Positions 6,894 through 14,892 are shown, counted from the first letter of the stretch. The stretch: 17,007 bases of DNA from Acidobacteriota bacterium (GCA_025061865.1 JANXAA010000008.1:1-17007), one strand, 5' to 3'. The notes: generated by a model not told the origin, from the sequence alone. A program made the numbers and translations.

Positions 6894-8303
6894 TCACGAC
6901 AGGGCATCGACCTTGTGAGGGGGCACGATGCCGTACTTGCGGACTCGGTAGCGGAGGGTCTCCCGAGTCAGGCCGAGCTTGCGGGCAGCGGCCGATAGGT
7001 TCCCGCCCGTTATGGCCAAGGCCCGTTGGATCAGGCGCCTCTCGATTTGTTGAATGTTCCATTCGTCATCGGCCCAGGCCCTGAGGCCCAGGTCCTCAGG
7101 GCCTGATGGGACCGGGACTCGACCCAGACCCAGGAGGTCTAGGTCGATGGCCTCTCCCTCGGCGGTCAGGACGGCCCGTTCGATGACGTGGGCCAGCTCC
7201 CGGACGTTCCCCGGCCAGGGATAACGAAGCAGGGCGTCCATGGCCGCCGGGGTCAGATTTTTAGGGCCTGTCCGGTATTTCTTCGTGAAGCGGTCTAAGA
7301 AGTACTCAGCTAGTAAGCGAATGTCGTCACCCCGGGCCCGTAGGGGCGGGAGTTCGATAGTGAAGACCTTCAGTCGGTAAAAGAGGTCGGACCGGAAAGT
7401 CCCCTCCCGCACGGCTCTCTCCAGGTCCCGGTTCGTCGCCGCGATGATGCGAATGTGGGCCGTCCGTTCGGAGACGCCCCCGACCCGGCGAAACCGCTTC
7501 TTTTCGATGAGTGTCAGGAGCTTGCCTTGCGTCTCCAGGGGGAGGTCGCCGACCTCGTTGAAGAAGAGGGTCCCGCCCTCGGCGATCTCGACCAAGCCGG
7601 CCTTAGACGACCGAGCATCGGTGAAGGCGCCCCGTTCATAGCCAAATAGCTCCGTCTCCAAGAGGGTCGGGGGTAGGACAGCACAATCGACCTCGACAAA
7701 GGGCTGGCGGGCCAGGGGACTCCGGCGATGGATCGTCCGGGCGACGAGGTCCTTACCCGTCCCCGTCTCACCGAGGATCAGGACCGTCGGGAGGTCGCCG
7801 GCACTCCCGACGTCGACCCGGCTGACCTTATCGATGAGGGACCAGACCCGCTGGAGGGCTGGGCTCTGACCGATGATCTCCCCACCTTCCGCCGTCTCCA
7901 GGGCCCGCGCCCGGTAATACGACAGCTCGTGCCGTAGACGGTCGGCCTCCAGGGCTCGCTCGAGGGCCATCCGCAGGACCTGCAGGTCTAAGGGCTTGCT
8001 CAGGAAGTCGACGGCACCTGCCTTCATCGCCTCGACAGCGGTCTCGATGGAACCGTAAGCCGTAATCACGATCACGAGAACGGAAGGGTCAAAAGCCCGA
8101 ATCTGCCGAAGGGCCGTTAGACCGTCCATCTCCTGGAACTTCAGGTCCAGTAGGACGATGTCCGGTCGCCGTTCCATCACGCGGCGGACGCCTTCCTCGG
8201 CCCGAGTCGTGACCTCAACCTCGTACCCGGCCTGGGTCAACGACCGGGCCAGGGACTTGGCCATCACGAATTCGTCATCGACGATGAGGACCCGAGTCAT
8301 CAT
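6894..8303 (-). CDS. NtrC-family sigma-54-dependent response regulator
   Basis: 469 residues in three domains. The receiver domain (4-120) has the acidic pair DD (9-10), phospho-acceptor Asp53, Thr81 and Lys103. The AAA+ domain (about 143-375) has Walker A GETGTGKD (178-185), the sigma-54-contacting loop as GAFTDA (225-230) instead of GAFTGA, Walker B as GGTLFFNE (Asn249-Glu250, where Asp-Glu is usual), and YPWPGNVREL (371-380). The C-terminal Fis-type helix-turn-helix (about 430-460) ends in ETLRYRVRKYGI. It starts at one of two adjacent ATGs (8303 or 8300) behind GAGGG and overlaps the kinase gene by 29 nt, implying translational coupling. It should activate sigma-54 promoters when phosphorylated by that kinase. 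Targets are unknown; I found no clear sigma-54 promoter in the window. Confidence 0.95.
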   Translation of the reverse strand: MMTRVLIVDDEFVMAKSLARSLTQAGYEVEVTTRAEEGVRRVMERRPDIVLLDLKFQEMDGLTALRQIRAFDPSVLVIVITAYGSIETAVEAMKAGAVDFLSKPLDLQVLRMALERALEADRLRHELSYYRARALETAEGGEIIGQSPALQRVWSLIDKVSRVDVGSAGDLPTVLILGETGTGKDLVARTIHRRSPLARQPFVEVDCAVLPPTLLETELFGYERGAFTDARSSKAGLVEIAEGGTLFFNEVGDLPLETQGKLLTLIEKKRFRRVGGVSERTAHIRIIAATNRDLERAVREGTFRSDLFYRLKVFTIELPPLRARGDDIRLLAEYFLDRFTKKYRTGPKNLTPAAMDALLRYPWPGNVRELAHVIERAVLTAEGEAIDLDLLGLGRVPVPSGPEDLGLRAWADDEWNIQQIERRLIQRALAITGGNLSAAARKLGLTRETLRYRVRKYGIVPPHKVDALS

Positions 8304-9750
8304 CGCCCTCGCCGGGGAGGTAGACCGTCACGGTCGTGCCGACCCCTTCTTGACTCACGATGTTTATCGTGCCCCCGTGGGCTTCGACGACCCTCTTGGC
8401 CATGGGCAAACCCATCCCGACGCCATCGGGTTTCGTCGTAAAGTAGGGCTCGAAGGCCCGTCGCCGGACTTCTTCGCTCATGCCGACGCCCGTATCCTGG
8501 ACGACGATGAGGACGCCCCCTCCCGGCGTCGGCGAGGAGGCGACCCGAATCGTCCCGCCCGGCCGGGAGGCATCGACGGCATTGACGACTAGGGCGATCA
8601 AGGCCTGCTCCGTCTGTTCCCAATCCAGGTATCGGGGGGGAAGCGATTCATCGAGGTCCAGCACCCAGCGCAGGCCCTTGGCCGCCCCCTTCGGCCGGAG
8701 GCAGGCGACGACTTCTCGGAGCAACGAGTTGACGTCTCCCCGACTGGGCCGAAGGACGACGGGACGGGTCAGGTCCAGCAAATGGCGGGTCCAACGCTCG
8801 AGCCGGTCCACGACTTGGATGATGTCCTGGAAGCCCTCCCGGACCGACCCCACGTCTCCACGCTCCAAGTCCTCCAGGCCGACTTGGGCGGCCGACCGGA
8901 TGCTGGCCAGGGGATTTCGGATGTTATGGGCGACATACGACGAAAGCTCTCCGACGGCAGCCCATCGCTCCGACCGGACCAGCCGTTCCTGAATCGCCTG
9001 AAGGGACGCGGCCATGCGATTGATGGCCGCGGCCAACTCACCGAGCTCGTCTGACGTCTGGACCGGGACCCGATGGGTGAGGTCACCCGTACTGATGACT
9101 TCCGTCGAACGCCCGATCGCTTGGATCGGCCGGATCAGCCACCGCTGAATCCCCCGAAACAAGACGAGCCCCTGGCCGATGCAGGCTACGATGGCCACCA
9201 CCGTCAGCAACTGGACCCACCGATGCCGCCAGAGAGCCCGCTCCATCGACCGGGCGGCTTGGGTCTCATAAAAGGTCTTCAGTCGCCCAAGTTGGGCTTC
9301 CAGGCGGGGAAAGAGGACCTGTTCGAAGTCCTGCTCAATCTTCTCTCGGGCCGGACCGACCCGGCCAGACCGCAGGTCGGCGACGACCCGCAAGCCCAGG
9401 TCCGTGATAGCTCGGTAGGTCCCATAAAGGGCATCGATCCCTTCGGTGGCCGGAGGGGCGGAATTCCATCGCCGCATGTCCGTCATGAGGGTCTCGACCT
9501 CAGCTCGTATAAGGTCTATCTCCTCGCCGGCATCCGGGTCCAGGGTCACGAAGGCGTCCAGGATTTCCTTGACTTGCCGGAGGATGGTCCCCCGGAGGCG
9601 TTCGGCCTGCTGGGCATGGGCCCAGGCGGCCCGTTGTTCTTCGAAGGCAGCCCGCCAGCTTTGAGCACTCCATCCGGCGACAGTCCCGACGACGCCGAGA
9701 GCCGCCAGGAGGGCCAGATAGTTAATATATAACTTATTTTTTATTTTCAT
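8275..9750 (-). CDS. Membrane-bound sensor histidine kinase (NtrB/AtoS type)
   Basis: 491 residues from ATG 9750; a GTG at 9774 would add eight residues, and neither start has a clear ribosome binding site. I prefer the ATG because MKIKNKLYINYLALL resembles the usual beginning of such kinases. Order: first membrane segment (about 9-28); an extracytoplasmic, mostly helical sensor region (29-185); second membrane segment (about 189-209); HAMP (about 205-257); dimerisation/phosphoacceptor helix with His275 in HNIRNPL; and an ATP-binding domain with N-box Asn390 (VVNAVDAS), G1 DTGVGM, F-box FEPYFTTKP and G2 GVGMGLPMAK. It is the cognate kinase of the overlapping sigma-54 regulator. The four-helix-like sensor region suggests detection of a small ligand or envelope state. 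The first 11 codons are strikingly AT-rich. Confidence 0.93.
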   Translation of the reverse strand: MKIKNKLYINYLALLAALGVVGTVAGWSAQSWRAAFEEQRAAWAHAQQAERLRGTILRQVKEILDAFVTLDPDAGEEIDLIRAEVETLMTDMRRWNSAPPATEGIDALYGTYRAITDLGLRVVADLRSGRVGPAREKIEQDFEQVLFPRLEAQLGRLKTFYETQAARSMERALWRHRWVQLLTVVAIVACIGQGLVLFRGIQRWLIRPIQAIGRSTEVISTGDLTHRVPVQTSDELGELAAAINRMAASLQAIQERLVRSERWAAVGELSSYVAHNIRNPLASIRSAAQVGLEDLERGDVGSVREGFQDIIQVVDRLERWTRHLLDLTRPVVLRPSRGDVNSLLREVVACLRPKGAAKGLRWVLDLDESLPPRYLDWEQTEQALIALVVNAVDASRPGGTIRVASSPTPGGGVLIVVQDTGVGMSEEVRRRAFEPYFTTKPDGVGMGLPMAKRVVEAHGGTINIVSQEGVGTTVTVYLPGEGDDDSGPHRR

Positions 9751-9871
9751 ATTCAAGACACCGACGTAAGACACGGGCTACAGGATAAGGCAGCGTATCC
9801 TCAAGTCCAATGGAAACGGTCCCCCCTGAGGACCACCCCACCCGTCTATCGGCCGACCTGCCCCGTCCCCT

Positions 9872-10279
9872 TCATTGGGTCGGGTCGGCGGCCGAGGCGA
9901 CATAGGCGACGGCGGCGACCTCGATGTCCGCACCCCGCGGGAGGTCAGCGACGGCGACGGTCACCCGGGCCGGCGGATGGGCCCCTACATAGCGAGCATA
10001 CACCTGGTTGACTCGCGGGAAGAGGCCCATGTCCTTAATGTAGATCGTCACCTGAACGAGGTCTTCCAGACTTCCGCCGGCCGCCTCGAGGACGGCCCGC
10101 AAGTTTTCCATGACCCGCTCGGTTTGCTCCTCGATGGAACCGCCGACCCCCTGCTGGGTGGTCGGGTCGATGGCGATCTGACCGGACAGAAATAGCCAGG
10201 GACCGACCTGAATGGCCTGGCTATAAGGCCCGACGGGGGCGGGCGCCTTATCCGTGTAGATGACCTTTTTCTGAGGCAT
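9872..10279 (-). CDS. ridA: RidA family protein (reactive enamine/imine deaminase)
   Basis: 135 residues from ATG 10279, preceded by GGAGGT (10289-10284) with 4-nt spacing. The frame stays open upstream to 10315, but those codons come from the octamer array and are not family-like. RidA proteins are soluble trimers that hydrolyse reactive enamine/imine intermediates such as 2-aminoacrylate made by PLP-dependent dehydratases. The sequence carries the family pattern: PVGPYSQAI near the N-terminus, FLSGQIAIDP, then HPPARVTV with Arg105 and ADIEVAAVAYV with Glu120; these match the catalytic and structural Arg and Glu of canonical RidA even in numbering. Length is normal for the family (about 125-135). 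It lies between the AddB-like gene and the kinase on the same strand; no functional link is evident. Confidence 0.95.
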   Translation of the reverse strand: MPQKKVIYTDKAPAPVGPYSQAIQVGPWLFLSGQIAIDPTTQQGVGGSIEEQTERVMENLRAVLEAAGGSLEDLVQVTIYIKDMGLFPRVNQVYARYVGAHPPARVTVAVADLPRGADIEVAAVAYVASAADPTQ

Positions 10280-10294
10280 CAGGACCTCCGGGAC

Positions 10295-10372
10295 GGCCAT
10301 TCGGCCATTGGGCAATTCGGTAGATAGGGAAGTATAGGCTTCTGGTACGCATTCCCGAGATGACGGATTCCC
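10295..10372. repeat. Inverted period-8 word array (element A), upstream of ridA
   Basis: Five plus-strand words of exactly 8 bases fill 10295-10334 without gaps (for example GGCAATTC at 10311-10318 and GGTAGATA at 10319-10326). After a 14-bp core, minus-strand words follow: GGGAATGC at 10356-10349 and GGGAATCC at 10372-10365, with one unlike word between, keeping the 8-base register. The array begins five bases upstream of the ridA ribosome binding site and ends four bases before the last codon of the AddB-like gene. Confidence 0.7.
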
Positions 10373-10375
10373 GCA

Positions 10376-13300
10376 TTAAGGGTGTTCATCTCGATAGCGG
10401 CATATCTGGTCGAACTGGCACAGCCGGCAGGGCGGGCCGGGCCGGACCTCAAAACGACCCGTCGAGATGCCCTGGACGACAGCTCGCACGAGGGTCTCGA
10501 CGTCCTCGGCCAGACGGGCCGCCGCGTCGGGGGTAAGCCGCCATCGGTCGGCATAATCTCGGATCCAGCTTAGGAGGGTCCGGACCGGGCCGGCGGCCGG
10601 AAGCCAGACGAGGCGAGCCGTGATAGCCGACGGCGGATGGCTCGCGACGGGTAGGCTACGGCCGTGGGCCAACATCCAGACGTAGAACGCCAACTGGAAG
10701 AGGTATTCGTAGCCTTGCTCGCCGCTACGCTGGTGTAGTGTGCTTTCTGACCATCGAGCGTTCAAGTTAAGGTCGTGGAATTTCCGACTCCATTTGTAAT
10801 CAGCGACCTCGACGATGAGACCGGGGCTCTGGTCTTCTGTCGTCGGTTTCCGGTCATTCATGACAAAGCGGACCCGGTCCATTCGGCCCCGGATACGGAC
10901 GGGATGGGGCACGTCCGGCGAGTCCCATGGAAACTCGACGGTGTGCTCGAGCCAGACGTCAGCGTCTGAGGTCAGCCATTCTTGGATTTCAGACTCGATG
11001 AAGGCCAGGAGACTCGTCCGGATGTACGATCGGCGCCATTCCCAGAATCGGGGCAGTCCGACGGGCTGGGTTTGCCGCCAAGCCCGCTCGAAACGCTCAA
11101 ACCACTTGCGGAGGAGGCCCATCAGCGCTTTCGGGGTCTTCGGCCGACGTTGGAGGATTTCCTGGAAAGCATGCTGGAGAAATCGGTGGACGAAGGTCCC
11201 CTCGGCGGCTGGGGCCGGTTGGAATTGGATATACGGAAAGGGCGGCTCGTCCAGTTGGAAGAACTGCTTCCAGAGGGTTCGGCTCGGACACCGGAGGTAC
11301 TCGACGCAGAGGCTTGGGCTGATACCGCGTTCGGTGAGCCAGGCCGTCACGTAGGGACTGGGCGTCTCGACTCGGCCCGGCCGTCCCGTCAGCCGGGGCG
11401 GCGGCGGTGCGTACCAAGTCTGAAAGTCGATGGGGTGGACCATCGTCCAAGCCCGCTGGCGGACCCACTCGTCCAAGCGGAGGCGGGGATTGCGGGGGAC
11501 CCGCCGTTCTTCGAGGGGAAGGACGGGCCGGAGCAGGCGCTCGAGGTCGTTCAGGAACTGGGAACGCAGGCAGGGCTGACCGCTGTGGCGGGTCCGAGCC
11601 CAGGACAGTTCCAGGCCCTTTCGGGCGGATTGGACGAGACCGTAAAACAGGGCTCGGTCTTCGTGATACTGCTCTTGGGGGATCGACAGCCAGGGGTTTA
11701 CGTTCCGGAGGCTCCGCCGGAGGTCCTCCGGCAGGAAGGGGTCCTCCTGAATTTTCTGAGGGAATTGACCCTCCTCGAGGCCCAGGGCTAAGACCCACTG
11801 GAAGGAGAGGCCCCGCAAGGCTAAGACGTCTAAGACCCACACGCCGTCGGGCCGAAACGGCGGAAGGGGCCGGGTCGTCCGGGCCAGAGCATAAGCCAGG
11901 GCTCGGTAGAATCGGTCGACGGGGATTTCCCAGGGACCGGGGACAGAGGACGGGGGACCGGCCCCCGGGCCTCCCGTCTCTGGTCTCCCATCGGCCTCAT
12001 CCAAGTGGGCCAGGTCTTGAAGGTAGCGTCGAAAGCGTTCCCACAGCTGGCGACCCTCGTCATCCGCTTGGGCGGCTTCCACGCGCGTCCAGGCCTCGAG
12101 GAAAGCGAGGAACCAGTCAGCATACGCCCGCCACGTGGCCCGTGGGGGAACCTGGCGGACGACGTCGAAAAACTGCTGAATGGCTCGTCGGAACCGCTCA
12201 CATTGTTCGAGAGTCATCCGGACGCCGTGGAAAGTCGGGGGGTATAGGCGGGGCCCCTCATCGTCCGACGACCGGGGTCCGGGGACTGGGGGTCGGGGCT
12301 CCGGTCCTCCCCGAAAGGCTCGCCAGAGGGTTTCCCAGTCAGCCGACCCGCGCGTGATGCCCCAACGCTCGGCCAGGGCCTGCCAAAGGGCCACTTCTCG
12401 GGGGTCGTCGACACCGAGGCGGTCGAGCCGGAACAGGGGGTGACGAAGGACGCCCAAGAGATGGACTCGGAACCAGTCGGACCGGAAGCCGTCGACGAGG
12501 TTTTGGAGCCATTGGACGACCGGATGAGACCGGGCCGGCAGGGCCCGGACGATGTTGAAGGGCACGTGGAACCGTTCCAGGACGTCCAACAAGACGGGGG
12601 CTTCCTCATTCCAGGACCGGACGACGACAGCGACCTCCGACGGGGGCACGCCCTGCCGGAGATGGTGCAAGACCCGACCCGCCACGTGCTCCATCTCGTG
12701 GAGGCGGTCACTACAACTCCAGAGATACACATACAGGGGCTCCCGCAAGACGGACGGGGCCGCCGGCGTCGGGACTCGGCCCGTCTGGCCCCTATCTTCT
12801 TGTGGCTCCGCCCCAGAGGGCCGTAAGAACGGGGCCGTCGTAATTTCTTCAGCCCCGTCTACAAACAGACGGGCCGTCCGGAACCGCAAGTGCGTGTCGG
12901 GCCGAGGGGAGAGGGGCACGACCCTTTGGGCCCGCCCGTAGAAGGTCGCCTCAAAGGCCGACCGGACGTACTCGAAGGCCGGATGAAAGGCCCATCCGCC
13001 CGGCCGGGGGACGAGCGGGACGGCGAAGAAGAGCGTGACTCTCGCGTGAGCCGCTATCGCCTCGACGAGCCGACTGCTGAGGCCGGTAAACGAGAAAAAT
13101 CCGTAAAAAGCGATATACTCCGGCAGGTTGAGCCGGTCCCGAGCCCGGCCGGTGTCCATCTCTGCCAAGACCTGAAGGGCTTTCTGGACACTGTCGATAG
13201 GGTCTTGCCAACCGAAGCGGGCCAGGGCCTGCTCGTAGAGGGTCCACACGTGACAAAGGTCTTGGAGACGGGTCTGGGTGATGGGGTCGGAGACGAGTTC

Positions 13301-13756
13301 GGGGTCGGCCTGCCAGGCCGTGACTTCTTCGAGGGAAAAACCGGCCTCCTTGAGTTCCTGGATAGCTTGCAGGAGGGACACCCCGACAGTGTAAGACTCA
13401 GCGAGCCGGTGGAACAACCGGAGCGGCCCACCCGCCCGAGCGGCACCCTGTAAGACTTGTTCAATGAGAAAGGCCCGAACGCCTTCCCCCGGGTCGGATT
13501 GGAAACCGGTCAGGCGCTCGGTTAAAAGACGGTAAAGCTGAGGTAGACTCAGGACCTGCAGGCCCAGCCGCTCCACGTCCGTCAGTCGGCGGACGGTCTG
13601 TTGCTTGAGATAGAGTTGTAGAGAGCCCGAAGGGACGACGACCCATAGAGTGCGCCACGGGCCGTCCGGTTCGGCCCTTCGCTCCCGAAGCCAGGCCAGG
13701 AGCCGCTCCTCCAGCTCGGGATAAAAGCCGCCGACGTAGACGGTCTCTAGGGCCAC
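10376..13756 (-). CDS. AddB-like PD-(D/E)XK nuclease with Fe-S cluster and inactive SF1 helicase fold
   Basis: 1126 residues from GTG 13756; the frame is open to ATG 13879, but the extra 41 codons mostly translate an octamer array. AddB works with AddA at double-strand DNA ends in recombinational repair. Signatures: a helicase-like region (about 1-790) without a Walker A lysine (the N-terminus reads VYVGGFYPELEERL), a late helicase-like block near LALGLEEGQFPQ with following DRALFYGLVQSARKGLELSW, and a C-terminal RecB-type nuclease with GRMDRVRF, DYKWS and QLAFYVWML. Four cysteines, Cys823 (in YLRCPSRTLW) and Cys1110, Cys1113, Cys1119 (C-x2-C-x5-C), match the AddB 4Fe-4S arrangement. Two Pro/Gly-rich linkers are coded by period-7 repeats. 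No AddA gene is adjacent, unlike the usual addAB pair; addA may lie elsewhere, or this may be a stand-alone paralogue. Confidence 0.85.
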   Translation of the reverse strand: MALETVYVGGFYPELEERLLAWLRERRAEPDGPWRTLWVVVPSGSLQLYLKQQTVRRLTDVERLGLQVLSLPQLYRLLTERLTGFQSDPGEGVRAFLIEQVLQGAARAGGPLRLFHRLAESYTVGVSLLQAIQELKEAGFSLEEVTAWQADPELVSDPITQTRLQDLCHVWTLYEQALARFGWQDPIDSVQKALQVLAEMDTGRARDRLNLPEYIAFYGFFSFTGLSSRLVEAIAAHARVTLFFAVPLVPRPGGWAFHPAFEYVRSAFEATFYGRAQRVVPLSPRPDTHLRFRTARLFVDGAEEITTAPFLRPSGAEPQEDRGQTGRVPTPAAPSVLREPLYVYLWSCSDRLHEMEHVAGRVLHHLRQGVPPSEVAVVVRSWNEEAPVLLDVLERFHVPFNIVRALPARSHPVVQWLQNLVDGFRSDWFRVHLLGVLRHPLFRLDRLGVDDPREVALWQALAERWGITRGSADWETLWRAFRGGPEPRPPVPGPRSSDDEGPRLYPPTFHGVRMTLEQCERFRRAIQQFFDVVRQVPPRATWRAYADWFLAFLEAWTRVEAAQADDEGRQLWERFRRYLQDLAHLDEADGRPETGGPGAGPPSSVPGPWEIPVDRFYRALAYALARTTRPLPPFRPDGVWVLDVLALRGLSFQWVLALGLEEGQFPQKIQEDPFLPEDLRRSLRNVNPWLSIPQEQYHEDRALFYGLVQSARKGLELSWARTRHSGQPCLRSQFLNDLERLLRPVLPLEERRVPRNPRLRLDEWVRQRAWTMVHPIDFQTWYAPPPPRLTGRPGRVETPSPYVTAWLTERGISPSLCVEYLRCPSRTLWKQFFQLDEPPFPYIQFQPAPAAEGTFVHRFLQHAFQEILQRRPKTPKALMGLLRKWFERFERAWRQTQPVGLPRFWEWRRSYIRTSLLAFIESEIQEWLTSDADVWLEHTVEFPWDSPDVPHPVRIRGRMDRVRFVMNDRKPTTEDQSPGLIVEVADYKWSRKFHDLNLNARWSESTLHQRSGEQGYEYLFQLAFYVWMLAHGRSLPVASHPPSAITARLVWLPAAGPVRTLLSWIRDYADRWRLTPDAAARLAEDVETLVRAVVQGISTGRFEVRPGPPCRLCQFDQICRYRDEHP
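11933..11989. repeat. Period-7 inverted array inside the AddB-like gene (site X)
   Basis: Four plus-strand heptamers fill 11933-11960 (GGGACCG twice, GGGACAG, AGGACGG). After a short C/G-rich centre, three heptamers of the opposite sense fill 11969-11989 (minus strand GGGAGAC, CAGAGAC, GGGAGGC). The array is 57 bp, which is 19 codons, so the frame is kept. In the protein it codes a Gly/Pro-rich linker around GGPGAGPPSSVPGP just before a helicase-like block. Confidence 0.6.
12271..12298. repeat. Period-7 direct array inside the AddB-like gene (site Y)
   Basis: Four consecutive heptamers share the ending GGGG (ACCGGGG, TCCGGGG, ACTGGGG, GTCGGGG). On the coding minus strand they give a Pro-rich linker, PRPPVPGPR. 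It lies about 280 bp from site X in the same gene and resembles the intergenic heptamer elements in unit length and G-rich bias. Confidence 0.55.
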
Positions 13757-13765
13757 GGACGACCC

Positions 13766-13821
13766 CCGAATTCGGCCATTCAGGAATTCGGCAGAGGGGC
13801 AGATAGGTAGATGGGAAAAGA
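13766..13821 (+). repeat. Period-8 word array (element B), left arm
   Basis: Seven gapless 8-base words, plus-strand sense, including GGCCATTC, AGGAATTC, GGCAGATA and GGTAGATG in the same order as in the other arrays (AATTC-type words first, then GGCAG, then GGTAGAT). It ends 10 bp before the GTG start of the AddB-like gene and is the source of its spurious N-terminal extension. Its GGGCAGATAGG at 13797-13807 is matched by the inverted copy at 13999-14009. Confidence 0.75.
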
Positions 13822-13920
13822 GAGGCAACCCTGGGAGCCGCCCTTGCGGGGCGCGACCGCAGAGATGGGATTGGGCCATCCTCTAGAGTCGGCTGTCGTT
13901 CCCACGGGGGGTTGTAGCTT

Positions 13921-13980
13921 ACGGTCACCGTCCCCGGCTGCATCAGGGTGTAGGGGGCTGACCTGATTTCGGGAGCCCCC
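13921..13980 (+). other. Candidate H-type RNA pseudoknot plus an 11-bp inverted repeat, in the AddB-like/DUF divergent spacer
   Basis: Stem 1 pairs ATCAGG (13942-13947) with CCTGAT (13962-13967). Stem 2 pairs GGGGGCT (13953-13959), which lies in the loop of stem 1, with AGCCCCC (13974-13980). Connecting loops are 5, 2 and 6 nt, a compact and sterically reasonable H-type pseudoknot; the reverse strand could fold likewise. AAGGAG follows directly at 13981. At 13921-13931 there is ACGGT, one base, ACCGT, possibly a protein-binding dyad. I could not match the fold to a riboswitch class I know. The remaining 13822-13920 shows nothing else. Confidence 0.45.
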
Positions 13981-13984
13981 AAGG

Positions 13985-14036
13985 AGTGCTCCTACTCTCC
14001 TATCTGCCCATTTACCGATCTGCTTACCGCCCTACC
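13985..14036 (-). repeat. Period-8 word array (element C), right arm, inverted relative to B
   Basis: Read on the minus strand, two words (GGTAGGGC, GGTAAGCA) are followed by a 4-base GATC insert, then four more words including GGTAAATG and GGCAGATA. The insert is exactly half a word. Together with B it frames a 163-bp core. It lies in the presumed leader of the gene starting at 14092. Confidence 0.7.
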
Positions 14037-14091
14037 CTTTTGCCATGTCTTTTCCTATCATTAAGACACCTTCCTGTCAATCGAGGGTGTC

Positions 14092-14892
14092 ATGCCACAA
14101 ACCAGCTACCGAGTCGAACCCGACCGGATCCGGGCCTTTCTGGCCGACCATCCCGACGTGCAACCCCTGGCGACCAACGAACGTATCGGAGAATCTTCCT
14201 TTTATGTTCCCATCGTGTACCGCCAGGATTCGAACGATCACGTCGTCTACTTTCAGGACCAGCCTTGGGAAGACGAAGCCGTCCAACGCCTCTTGGAGTG
14301 GGTCCTGGCCCTACGATTCTTCAGCCCCTATCCTCAAGCCATCGTCCACTTAGAAGGCCCGGCGGGGCCGGCCCTCGTCCAGGAAATGGTCAGCCTGCAC
14401 CCGATCGTCGTCGCCAAGCTGGCGGCCATCATCGGAGTCATCCTGGCTGAGAGCGACCAGCCGGAGGTCCTCGTCGCCATTGCCCGCAAGTGGATGGAGG
14501 AGCTCTTCGACCTCCAGTGGCCAGACCAGTGCACGACCCCTGAGGAAGAGGCTCAAGTCGACCGAAGCGTCATGCTCCTCAACTACCTGGTCGACAAGTA
14601 CTTCTGGAACGAGGGCCGGTGGAAGTTCCATCCCCTTGAGTACATCCTCCTCCTAAGCGCCACCTTTGGGGATATGATTCGACTCCGGTACGGCGGGCAG
14701 TGGGTCCCGGGTAACCAGCCGACCGAGCACCGGGTTCGTTGTTTTGGGGTCATGAACGTCTATCCCCTCGAAGCCATCGTCGAAATGCTCCAGCAGGGCT
14801 CGAGGGCTTCCCTGTGGGACCGATATCGGCTCCTTCCCTTGGAGTGGGCGGCTTATCAACAGGGGGACAAAGACACCGAGGCACCGGGGTAG
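14092..14892 (+). CDS. Hypothetical protein, unknown family
   Basis: A 266-residue soluble protein I do not recognise. ATG 14092 is preceded by GAGGGTG (14083-14089), a reasonable ribosome binding site. There is no signal peptide and no convincing membrane span; 129-143 (VVAKLAAIIGVILAE) is an amphipathic or buried helix. The chain is rich in acidic and aromatic residues. The most distinctive part is about 175-225: DKYFWNEGRWKFHPLEYILLL, then ATFGDMIRLRYGGQWVPG, a helix followed by a Gly/Trp-rich turn that resembles conserved blocks of several uncharacterised domain families, then a helix VYPLEAIVEMLQQG. It reads in the same direction as gerM-rph-rdgB, 211 nt upstream of gerM, with an inverted word array between, so it is probably a separate unit. 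Confidence 0.8.
   Translation: MPQTSYRVEPDRIRAFLADHPDVQPLATNERIGESSFYVPIVYRQDSNDHVVYFQDQPWEDEAVQRLLEWVLALRFFSPYPQAIVHLEGPAGPALVQEMVSLHPIVVAKLAAIIGVILAESDQPEVLVAIARKWMEELFDLQWPDQCTTPEEEAQVDRSVMLLNYLVDKYFWNEGRWKFHPLEYILLLSATFGDMIRLRYGGQWVPGNQPTEHRVRCFGVMNVYPLEAIVEMLQQGSRASLWDRYRLLPLEWAAYQQGDKDTEAPG

Noticed and set aside
9782..9832. Two overlapping 6-bp stems in the ridA-kinase spacer
   Set aside because: Stems this short are expected by chance in GC-rich DNA, and no T-run or conserved leader feature supports a terminator or switch.
13986..14450. 154-codon plus-strand frame starting with GTG after AAGGAG
   Set aside because: Its first part translates array C and the rest overlaps the better-supported gene at 14092 in another frame; the AAGGAG may instead belong to the structured core.
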